From Bedellia somnulentella (lineage: Eukaryota; Arthropoda; Insecta; Lepidoptera; Bedelliidae): 64,000 bases of DNA. This document shows positions 15,401 through 28,400 of the stretch, piece after piece. The stretch's first letter is position 1, and every line of letters starts with the position of its first letter. The stretch lies in NCBI GenBank assembly GCA_963576735.1, contig OY755187.1:14198001-14262000 (forward strand). The letters are read 5' to 3'. The notes under the pieces are model-generated. The model did no database searches. It saw only the letters and a list, made by a program, of their open reading frames with translations, and had not been told where the DNA came from. The translations under genes were made by a program, and so were the position numbers.

Positions 15401-17358
15401 TCATTTTAAAGTGACTCAGCCTATCATTATATGATGCAAGAGATTTAGCCTTACCACAAGAATAAGATAGGTGATACAGAAATCTTTTTTGAAGCCTTTC
15501 TATTCTTAGTGAGTGCACGTTGTAATAGGGATTCCAGACCACACTGCCGTATTCCAAGATGCTTCTAACTAACGAGTTGAACAGTGCTATCTTGGTATGA
15601 TTATTCTTGAAACACTTGGTGTTTCTAAGGACAAATCCAAGACACTTTGACGCTTTACCAATAACGTTATCAAAATGTTTGATAAAAGTAAGCTTGCTAT
15701 CAAAGGTAACACCAAGATCGCGAATAAGCTCAACTTTTTCCAGTTTCTCATTCTCGATTACATAGTTGCCCTCCAACACTTTATGTTTCCTTGTAAACGA
15801 CACCGAAAAGCACTTCCTGGCATTAAGTATCATTTTATTTTTAGAACACCATGAGCTTAGTCGATTAAGATCCTGTTGCAAAAGATTTGAGTCGGCAACA
15901 GAAGAAATCTCTCTGGAGATCTTTAGGTCATCAGCAAACAAGTACGAGTTCAGAAGTATTGGTACCTCTGCCAACCCCTTCGGGGATAAACGGCGTGAAC
16001 GTTATGTTCTATCTATCTTATAGTTAGACGTAGTTGATTAGAAAGGAATCAACCCACAAAAATTAGATTCGAGATATTATAATGTGTTATATTTGAAACT
16101 AGTGGATCGTCCCAGCTTCGCACGGGTAGCGTTGTTTTTTTAAATATCTGAGGTTTCTTTCTTCAGTCACTGCTCAAGCATTGTGAAATTCAGCGTAATG
16201 TTTTCAGTTTATTAAATTTATAGCACTCCCTTAACAGTGTAGTTTGGTGAATTTGAATGCGCTTTAATGAACGGTTCAGTATTTCCGTTTAATAGCAAAT
16301 TTTGGAATAAAACGCCATGAAGTATTTATAACAATCTAAAAAATTAATCATTACGTTATGTAGGATGCAACTACTGGCGCCATCTAGTATGTTATATGTA
16401 AATTAGTAAAGATTTGGTTTCGATCACGGGCGCGATGGCTTATTATATGTATAATAGGGAATATTCATGTCTTCTCTTTTGTCTTAAATTAATAGTTTAC
16501 TATTTTATAACGTAGAAAAAAATATTACTCGGCTTCAAAATCCTCTAGATATTTCTAAAATTGAAATTTAAAACATTTAAAAAATTTAAGCAGTTCAAAC
16601 GCGGCCATTTTACGCGCGCTATACGTGACGTCACATGACACGTCCAGTGGGTGTTTACCTTAGTGTTTTCGACGCTTTTGAATACAATTTCGTGTCAGAT
16701 GACGTCACATTTCGTTCAACCGATGGTGGCGCGTTTTGGAAGTTTGAATTTCGCTCCCTTATTTTGTACTTTTTGAATATTGTTTTAGGGGTTTAATAAT
16801 AAGTAAATTAAAATAAAACCTTTTCATTATAATATTGCGATAATAAATATTCGTGAAAAAAAGTTTTAGGGCATTTAAAATTTTATGCATATTCCCTATT
16901 TCGGTGTTTGTCTACCGATTTCTATGATTCTTTTTTTATTGAATAGGTAATAATGTTACCTTTTTTAAATTAGGGATGAGTGAGAGGTTTACAAACGTAA
17001 GAGTAAACAAATATAATCAGGATGTTCCGAACTGCTAAGCTATCAGGAATTACACGTGTTATTGTGAGTCAACCATAAAAGATAGACATATACTGTTGAG
17101 GATTTTTTTTTAGATAATTTTATGAAGAATATTTCCGCCACACATGATTTCTATGTAAGTTTAACCATTAAGGCTGCACACGCGACGGAAGCTTAAAAAG
17201 GAGTAACTTCTCCCGTTTTCCCCAAATTTCCCAAAATTCCCCCTTACTTCTCTGCTGGAAAGTATACAAAAACCTGCGCAGGAGTATGAAGAATAATTGT
17301 ACCAAGTTTCGTTAAAATCCGTCGAGTAGTTTTTGTTTCCATAAGGAACATACAAACC

Positions 17359-17404
<46 letters not shown>

Positions 17405-20400
17405 AATTTTACTGATTGCATTTTTGGCATCAGTATCGATCCCTAATCACCACCTGATGGTTATTTTGAAAATATATTTCATGTACAGAATTGACCTCTC
17501 TACAGATTTATTATAAGTATAGATAAAGTGTTTTTTCATACTGTGGGTTAGGTTGAGTGTTAAAAATTAACAGTTTGCGTGCACTTTTGATAAGTAGCTT
17601 TTAGTAATTCATTGATTAAACCCCCGGAAATTCATTGGCATACCTAACTCAATATTGGTCAAAGTGTGCGTGTGTGTGTGCGTGCAAGTGTGCGAGTCCC
17701 TTCTTAATTACAAGTATTTCTAAACACACTACATGATAATTTACCTGGAGAGTACTTAAAAGTTCGACTTTTTATAAAATTTAACAAATATATTCATATT
17801 GATTTGATTTATTTAGTTATTAATCCACACTCGACCAACCTGATGCAACTTGCATAGTAGATAAGGTTCTTTTATTTTCTATTTAATTCATTAAATTCAC
17901 AGGAAAACTATCTACTAAAAAATATGAGATAGGTCTATATCAGAGGGAATGATAGGTATGTTACGAATTCAAAACTATATAAGGTATGTATCGACGTTAA
18001 GTCTTTATATACTTGAATGAGAACATAGTTTGTATTATGTCGGTCTGGCGCATGCGCAGTGTCCGCAGATTGCTGAGATATGTCAACAACTCAACAAGGC
18101 TTTGGCCATTGTGTTCTTAAACGTGTTTACTAAACATCGAATGTGTTGCAAAAATTGCTATAAACAGAGATAAATTAACTTAGGATGATGAATAGACGAA
18201 GTGATAGTAAAATTAAGCTAGCTTACCACTACCAGCCACCTAACACCATTTTGAACGACTTGCAAATTGAATTTGTACAAACGCACTATAATTTACAAAT
18301 CAAATAAAAAAATAATTAGACTCAGGTATAGATTTAGCATCCCATTTGTAGAACAATATTTATTTGATGATGGAAAGGTCAAGCCTTATTAAATATAGTT
18401 CTTCCTTCCTTCCTTTCCATGTCTCTCTGGTGAATGAGGAGTCTATGAAAAAGGCATTGTATTCTAAATAATATTATGATAATTACCTGTCCTTTAATAG
18501 TCAGCTTTTTCCCATCTTTCGTGAGCAGATCTCTGACGTCTTCAAGGTATAATTCTACATAGGAGCAGGAAACTAGATAGGTGCGGTCGGCAGACGCACT
18601 ATTGCCTATATGTGCCCATAACTGTTTGAATGCCCGCGGAATTATGCCCTCATCTTCGGCAGTGCCTTCCATAGTATGCGTTTTTCCTGTGCCAGTTTGC
18701 CCATATGCAAAAACGCAGCCATTGAAACCGTCCAATACTGATGCTACTAATGGTCGAACCTGCAAAATAAATTATAATGTAGGTCTGTTAATAAAAAAAT
18801 AAATTAACTTATTGAAACAAACATTTCAAATAAAGGAAATTTAAAAATGTATGGCGATTCAGTGCTATATCTTATCACAATTTTTTTATTATTTCATTCA
18901 TTTATTTTCATCAGGTTGCATGTGGCCATGGTAAGCAACAAATTATCTAGTGTTATTCTAACCCTACACACAATTCATTAATTGCAACTACATCGAACCA
19001 CTAGGTAACCACTAGTAGTACACCTTACTAGGTCCACAGAACCTTGTAAGAGGGTATTAAAAATGGAAGGACAAGTGACAATTTGACACATAGCTTGATA
19101 TCTCACGCAACCAGAAAAGCACAGGTTGACATTTCATTGGAATCGTTTAAAATACCTCAGGTTTTTTGTACCAAGCGTACAACCTTTAGAATCGTGTGCC
19201 TTGACTGCAGAGTAAACAAAGCCCATATAGGTCCAATTAGGTCATGCGTCTTGCCGTTGATTTGCTATCGTGTTTTATGATGCATTAGTACGAAACCAAC
19301 GTACATAATAACAAATTGCACGATATTTTTAAATGCTCAGTAAGGTAAATCAACATACGCCTAGTACGGCTATGATGTATTAAAAATATACTACAATGTT
19401 TGATAATAGTAGGCTTCATAGGCGTAAATGGCGTAAGAGGCGCAACTTCACGATGCATATTTCAATATCATTAAAAAATATCATTAATATTACATACTCG
19501 AATTTTCTTTCAGAGTCTTTGCATATTAGGGAACCATATTAAAACGAATTCTTTCATATCCTATCCTAAATCGATGCATTTTAAGTTGAAAATATTACAA
19601 TATAGAGTGAGAGAAGTATCAAAGATTTTTATTCATGTGTCCTACAATGACAGTTCCGGCCTTTTGCCTGTTACGAGAAATACTTGTTCCTTTCAAGATA
19701 TATTATCGTATTTTATGACAATGGAATGAGATATCACTTAGTGCTTTAAAAACTGTAGCCTTTATAAATTTTTGTTCTACTTCATCACCTAAATTAGACA
19801 AGACTCATCCAACAAATGCACTAGGAGCGCATGAAGGTCGCAGAGCTTAGCTCGCCCACAGAGCGAATAATAAATGTGACTCATTTCTTGATTCCATTAT
19901 TTGGTATGATGAAGCGTCCACCTTGACACAGACATTGGGAACGGGAGGGTCATCATACATCATTAGTAAGACATCAACCATTATTATAAAGAGATCAACG
20001 TAAATCATTAATTGTTTCAACCTCAACAACGTTCAGACATAAAAAAGCAAAGTTTTCGAGAAAACAACGCTTAAAGCAATACGTAAATGCTAAATATCGG
20101 CTTCTTATTAGTTGTATTTTTTTTTATTCGGTAACTACTATCAGCAATAAATACCCATATAATTACGAAGAGTTTTTTTTAATTACTGAACATAATATAT
20201 CTAGATACTTATTGAAAAATGTTGCCACTTCATCATAAAAATATGCGAGAATATCTAATAACTGTCTTCAACGACTACTATAATTAAACAATATAAATAT
20301 GTGGACAATGCATATTAGTCACGATAATAACAAATATACTACTAACATGAAAGTTATTTCGATGAATTTTCATATGACTAGATATGCGTGCGCGCCTCGT

Positions 20401-22420
20401 AATAAATACATACAAGTATTTGTGGATAGTAAAATGGTGACGAGATTATTACTAAGTTTTGTTGAGTACCACTTATGGTTTATGGAATAGAGAGTTCGAC
20501 AAGTGATCTAAATTCTACCGAAATTCAAAATGTATAATGGCAAACAAGAATAATCTTTTTTTAATTCGACCGCAGAATTTAACAATAAATAAATACAAAA
20601 AGTGTATGCATGGGTGTCAAGTACATCAATGCGGAAATAATTGATTTTACTGGAAAAAAATCCCTATTTTAAATAAAATAGCTTGCTAGATGAATAACTA
20701 CTGTTCAATTACAGACTTTCTGAATTTAGAATAACTATGACTAATAGCTAGAATTTTTCCGTGTGTTAAAATAATTCTGTCGGACCACACGCGTGCTTTG
20801 CCAATTTCTGCTTTTTGGCGAACATTAATTGAACGCGTATCTATCATCGCGTGCCGCCTATGCGAAGAATGTTTATTTAATCTTTACTAGAATAGTCATT
20901 ATTCTAGAAAGGACTATATATAGATCTAATAAAGTATTTGTTAAAAAAGCAGGCAGGCAGGCGTTCTGTAAAATTTACAGTAAAATAAATGAGCAGGTAC
21001 GATAATATTGATGTATGTAGATGAAGCCGAGAGGTTTGCCAGGATTGTACAAAGTGGCGATGGATAGTCTTTGTCCACACCAATGGGAAATAATGGTGTG
21101 AGTATATGTATCCAAATTTATGAACGCCAATCCTCAATGGACCATGGAATTCGGCAGTACAATGTCATGTTTTTCTACTACCATCAGCTTACAAATCCAG
21201 TTTTCACCTTTCCAATAACTTTCAACCCTTCATGTGTTATCCTATCCCTACCTACATCTATTATTTTAAGTTCCTAGACGCTTATAATTCTAAGTACTTA
21301 GCTTAGACCCTTATGGCCCTAAGGTGTACATACCATCTGGTCGTAAATGGTCTGCGTGTCGGCGGTGGCGTCGTACACAGCGTCGTAGGTGAACATCTTG
21401 TCCTGTCCCTTGGGATTGTACACCTGCACCGCGCCGCGCTCCGCCCATACCTTCACCACCTGCAACGATGATACAGCTGTACATCTATGACACCCTGGTA
21501 CTTTACCGTCACTGAAACTGTTATTAAGGCTAAGGCTGTTTAAAATGATCTTTCGATCTTGGTTTGGGGGTTTAGGATAGCACTGCACCATTTGTTAACA
21601 CAAGCAGGATGAAAGGCAAGAAATATTAGAAACATACATAGTAATATGTACATGTAGCTATCAAATGTATTTCCTGTCAAGTTAACGTTTCTTTAAATTT
21701 TTCGAAATCTATGCGAAAATCGTAGGTAATTAAAATAAATTTGCTTAACCGAATTTCAACGACTAGGAGAAAACAAACACTTTTAAAATTTTGACATCAG
21801 TTCAGTAGTTATAATACTACATATATATATTTGCTAAGAGAATCGTTCTGATGGCATTTTAAAATAATTTTGAATCAAATTGTAAGCAATTTCAAAAATT
21901 AACAGTTTTTCAGAGATTCTTGTTGATATTGATAAAAACTCTTTTTTTTATAAATAAAACTACTCCCCGATATTTACTTATTTGCATATAAGGGTTAAAA
22001 ACTTAAACACCAAAATCTTTAGTAACCAGTTATCTCATTTGCTCTACTATCAAAATCATAATTGCAGTTGTAGTCTGTTTTTAAAAGTTTATTCTATCAG
22101 CGTATCGTCAACTTAGAACTAGGTTCGAAGTACGCCTCAAACCCATTCGTAATTTCTATAGCACACTAAAATCAGCAAATCAAATAAGGATGGTCAGCTA
22201 AAGCAAGTCACCTACTCACATAAACGTAGCCAACCTCAAATGTGTGCCAGTTCAATCTGCGCTGTCAACCTATATTTTCTTAATCAATCATTCAATTCAG
22301 ACTAGTTTTCGAATTATTTTATAATACTGGGGCTACCGATGATAGGTATTCGAAGTTTTTTGTTATAACCAGAGCTATGGGTTTGCCTATCCATCACGCG
22401 AGGCTTTAGACAAATGCTTA

Positions 22421-22452
<32 letters not shown>

Positions 22453-25400
22453 CTATACAGAGCTTCAGAATGAGAAAACCCTTTAGCCACTTTTAGAAAT
22501 GAAGTGGGGAAAAGTACAATATTACGTTGTGATGAAACTTTCACGTGAATTTAAGTATTTCATCTACAAACTCCAATACCAAATTAGCATAAAGATATCA
22601 ATATTCAATCGAGAGATATATGGTTCGTATCAGGAACCCATAAAAACAAAGTGCTCTTAAAACAGATCTCTATTTCGGTGCGTTATTGTAACCTTGTCTG
22701 GTGAACCGATCTCAATGCAGTTTATTTTAAAACCATTAATATACACAAATATTATACAAGGGTTTCTTTTATCGTATTTTTTTACTAATACAACTATACC
22801 ATTGCAATGAAGTAGGTCTGAAATATGCTGAGTCATCAATGACGTAGCAATTCTTGGAATGAGGTGATACAGTAATAATTTTTATGTGAAAAACTATGAT
22901 TAATGTTTCCAAATTTCTTACTGTTCCATAACAGAAGAGCTATCCATTTAGAACCCCTTAACATTGTAAAGCAATTAAAATAAGTAAATTAATTTTATTA
23001 ATTTAAATGTAAGTGATCTTTAATTTTATTAATAAGCGGTTAGTGCCTCGACCGAGTTAATATTAGTAATAATCCCTTTTTTATAATTCTTATAACCTGG
23101 GCTGGTGGTGTTTCTATTTTGGTTTTCTTGGTCTCCGAAAGTCTCTCGTACCATGTTTGCTTGCGAAACCCCACCTATATTAAGAACAACCATTTGAGTA
23201 ATAAATGCTGGAAAAAGAATACTTATATCATTAAATATGAGTGATTGCCCATCACTCTTAAACTAGCGAATGATAAAAATTAATTGTAAAGTTTGACTAT
23301 CGTGTAATGTTTTCCTAGTATCTTATTCTAGTTTTGTCAATTACAAGTCCCACGCTCTCACATTGAAACCTTGAATACTTCCTGCAATTTTATTAGATAA
23401 AAGTTTGTATAATCTTAATAATAAGCACATCTAAAAAATATATTCCATTCACATAAAAGTGGGCTAGATTGAAGTAATCAGATAGAATGTGATAATTAAT
23501 AATTTTCCGCTACAGTATGCAATCCCAGGAGCGCAGAGTACGAAGTAAGTATTTATTAATCTGCAACAGTGATTGATAGACGATATGATAACTATCTCGA
23601 TAGCGAATTTATTGTATTCCTCGATTCTCGCTGAATGCGTTCGCATTGTTTAAGAAAATTGCCTTTTTATTTCATGTTTTTCGAGTCAGTTACTCATATC
23701 TTTCCATATCTCAGGCGTGACGCCATTATGTCTAATCTTTGATGTGAATTTTAAATTGCATTATATTCGTTCTATACGTTTTATGGGTCTGCATTATTAC
23801 TATCGGAGTTTTGTTTTCTATACTTAAAAAAATGGTAAGTGCTGGGTTTCTTTATAAAAAAGCCCTGAAAAGGATCAAATCTGATCAACTTATGAACCAA
23901 TAATTAAGAAATGAGTCAGTTGTAATGGATTCGAATTTGAGCTCTACACTAAGCCAGTATACAATTTAAATGGCTAAAATATTGTGATACATCTCTAGAC
24001 TAATGGAAGCGTGTTCTTCCAATATTTTTGGTAATCTACCGTTTTGATACAATGATTAAATATGCGGTGGTTTTTCAAAAAAAATTTGTAGATTACTTTT
24101 GTATTTTGATTTGTTTAATTTTAAACTGACTTTTGTATAAAATTTGGCGATAGATCAGCTCCCTTTCTACACACATTACAACTGTAATTTAATTTGTTCA
24201 ATAATATAATTTAAGAATCGAAATAGGCAGTATACGTAGAGCTATCTTGTCTAAATACATTCTATTTATCATCTTTTTACTTAATACTATTTAGTATGGT
24301 ACTAAATGTGACCCATTATTAATATTGTAAAATATTGCCAAAGTGATAAGCATTAACATTCATTACATACAAATATACACTCACGGCTATGAAACCAATA
24401 GTGGCAATTTAGTAAAGAAATGATTTCCAAATAAGGATGGTTGGTGAAGCGTCTCCTCCAGCGACATCGCCAAACAATAACATAAAAAGCCCTAAATCGT
24501 AAGGCGCCTCTTACGACACCCGCGCAATGAAAAGGGTAGTTATAATTCTAAACAGAAATCAGACAGCAAATAGATTCAAGGCAGACAGACAACACCCCAA
24601 CTCCATTTTTGCCCTCACTCCCCGTCTAGTTTTCCTACGGTCCTTGACCTCCGCTATACATGCCACAACCCGCATAACCTAGCCATACGTCCGAAGTGCG
24701 AAGAATAAAAGAGCATTTATGAGTAGATTGATGGATGTAAACGAAGTTAGAGAGGCTTGTCAGGATCGTACAAAGTTGCGATCGATAGTCTCTGCCTACC
24801 CCAATGTTAACTCATGGCGTGAGTATATTTATGTATGTACGCACTCGTCACTACGACCTGCATGCAGTACCATTAATACAATAATTACAATATAATTAGC
24901 GGATGCATTATCATCACAATGGGACGTAATGTGTGACGTCACTTGTTAAATAATGCAAACAGGCCCGCCCGCGCGCTGTCACTAGTCTAAGATTGGTGGT
25001 TAGTAATAATATTAATTTTAATTTTAAATTAACAAGAAGCTAATCATGATTCACCAATAAGATGTAACTCAGGCCTAGAAATAGATCCTACATGGATTGG
25101 ACTTATATCTTAGAGATAATAATAAAATTTCAATTCAAAAGTACAGATTGTCAAAAATAAATACATCTTTTATGGGGTTATGTGTAAAATTTTATAATAA
25201 AATACCTGATGACATTTTGAATCTAACAGAAAAGAAATTCAAAGTAATTATAAAACGCAGTCTTCATTTAAAAGCTTATTACTAAAAGATGAAACTACTT
25301 GGTGTCACCAGGGCTCTATTCAGGATATTTCCAGACATACACCAATATTGTAATATGACTAAGAAAAGATGTGTGTTGCTGAGTTTCTTACGGGTTCTTC

Positions 25401-28400
25401 TCGCAACAATACACCTTCCGAATCCGAAGTAGAGTCAGTAGAGTAAGATTCAACTTATACGTAAGTTTGTGACGTTCAAAAAATAGAGAACTATTCTTTT
25501 TATTTTGAAATAAATATTTTTTTTAACTTTATCTTTAACTATATTGGCTGCAAAGCTATGGTAGTTCAGTGATAGGTCAGTAGATAAAATAATAATTATT
25601 AAACGCATAGTGTTTGCTATGCAAATGCTTATGACCTCAATCTCTATATTTTTACCAAAATAAGTGAATTACTGGGATTACCAGAGTTATTGGGAATGCA
25701 AAATATATTACAAAATTTCTTTTTCTGTGATATTATGTCAATCAAATGCTTTGAATTTTTGTTAGAGGAGCCGTCCGGCTAAATTGAACATTGCTATTAT
25801 TTATCTTTATTTTTCTGCATAACGTCAAAAAAAATGCTCATCATCATAAATTGAGAATTACAATGTATACTAGGTATATACTCCGAAAAGAAATGCTGGG
25901 TATAGCTCTTTTGGAAGAATTTATGATATGAGAAGTGTGGAGACATTTTCTACCTGCCATAATAAATTCAAGTCTACATACTCTCACTTCTTCCTTTCGG
26001 ATTCCAATTTAGCGATCGAATTAGCCTCATCATCAATACATTGATTTGATTCTCGTATATCGTCTGATGTCAACCGGCCTTAACTGCGCCTTGCAGTGTA
26101 TTTACATAAATCCCTTTTTAATTGGGTAGATTCTACCTTCTGCTTATCCCGAAATTGCTATTTACCAGGCACCCAGCGCTTATAAGAGGGTACTCGATCG
26201 ACAATATGAAAATGGCGGTGTTGTGAAAGAGTGTCAAAACAAGATGCACAAAAAACGTCGAACATGAAACTTCACGCTCTAAATCAACAGATATCATTCA
26301 CTTTCTGTTTTCATTAGAATCGTAAGCATTTTTTTGTGGAGATCAGTTGCGAAGTAACGCCTTAGCCAGCAGCGATAATGCTAAACCGCGAACATATTTT
26401 AAATTGCGTACATTATTTATTGCAGTATTTTTTTATGAAGAAAGGGGGTGTTGAGTATATCATCTCATAAATGGAAGTAAGTGTAAACTTAAATCACCTT
26501 TCAATTTGATTTAAGTAAGAAAAATTTCTCTCAAAAAAAAACTCAAAAGAGCTTATTTTTTTATGAGTAAAGATAGTAAAATACACGAAGAAGGTGATAT
26601 GTCTCCAGCCATATCGCCCAAAAATCACTTAAAAATACTGAAAACCCTAAGTTCCTCTTACGTCACCCTAAGGGAAAAATGGGTCAGTGGTATTGTAAGC
26701 CGACATTATGCAGCTATGATAGTTTAATAACAAAATAATACAGAATCATCAACATAACACTGGATTATATAAAATAATGGATAGCCCTATATTGAAGGCC
26801 CACGCTCAAATCAAAGATGTTAGCCTAACGTTTGAGTGCGCTTTATTCAACAGGGTTGTCATCAATCCGGAAACGTATTAAGAAGGCTTATGTCCGGCAG
26901 TGGACATTGAATGGCTGTCGATGATGATAATGATGAAGCGGTTGTTTAATAACACCATCCGTTATGGTTTTGACTGTGCTCACACTAGTAGTTGTTAAAT
27001 TTATCTTCTAGTTCTTTTACCATTAATAAAATCAAAAGGCTGTTTATAAAAAAAATCTAGAGAAGATGACGAAACGTTGAAAATTATTACAGAAATTTTT
27101 GTAGCAAAAATAAAACCACAACACAAGCATTTCAAGAAAACAGTTTATAAGGTCTCGTATGGAATGGTGTTTTATAGGTTTTGCGTTTATGATATTCAAG
27201 TTTTTAAGCCTAATCCGGCAGATGACACCTCTTTCTTCTCTGCCGGATGGCATAGGTACATAGTAGTAAAATGTACATACATACATGCACTCACAAATCC
27301 CAAAAAGGGGTTGCCAGAGCTTTTGAATTAACAAATTCTCAGCCATTTTTGGAATCAAATTGGGGAGAAGATAATAAAATAAGGTATATTTTGGTCATAC
27401 TAAATGAGGTACTACTCAGCATGTATTGAACTCAATGTATTTAATGCAGTTAAACAGTGTAATTTTTTGTTGTAGATATATAAAAGTATAGCTTATGTAA
27501 GCTAAACGAGCTAGAGGTGCTTCTGCCCAGTTAAAGCCGGTGTGGAGCTCTAACGTCATGACGCGGCGTACAAAAGTGAAGATTTTCGATTCTAACGTAA
27601 AGTCAGTCTTGCTATACGGTTGCGAAACATGGTTCATTCGGAAAGACCTATCCAGCAAGCTACAGGTATTTATCAACAAATGCCTGAGGCAAATTTTGTG
27701 GATTTACTGGCCACGAACCATTTCGAACGCGGAACTGTGGAGGCTGACTAAGCAGAAACCCATCGACCAGGAAATCCTCACAAGAAAATGGAGGTGACTG
27801 GAAAGACACGAAGAATTCCCGTCGAAGCAAGTGCTAAGCTGGCAGCCAACCGGAAAACGTAAACGGGGCCGCCCAAAAACAACCTGGCGACGTTCTGTGG
27901 AGAATGAGGCAAAAGTTGTGGGAATGAAGTGGGAGGATCTCGGAGCCGCTGCCCAAGATCGAGCCAGATGGAGAAATCTACTCAAGGCCCTTTGTCCCTG
28001 CTGAGGGACGTCAGGATGGATGTATGTATGTATAGCTTATGTATGAACAATACATTTAGCTTATGTTTACAAAAAGGCCCAATTTTCAGGCTTTAATATA
28101 GAGGTATAATAAGTAAGTAAGCGACATGATAGTCCAGTGGGTAGAACACCCGCCCGAAAAACAGAAGGGCGTGAGTTCCAATCCTGGGACGGGCCTACAC
28201 CAATTTGTCTTTTCTAAAGTCATATGTGTGGTTAATTTATCATGGTTGCTAACGGTGAGGGAAAACATCGTGAGGAAACCCACATGGCTGAGTTGTACTT
28301 AGTCATGTGACAGTGTATTCGTACAAAACGGCGATAGGCCTGCCCCCTATCACGTGAGTACACTGTCTAAGCAAAACGTGGGTACCTTCTCTGGAAACTA

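Noticed and set aside
17161..17430. 89-residue frame with [10 protein letters not shown] repeats
   Set aside because: Product of the (CAGA)n microsatellite inside a Helitron.
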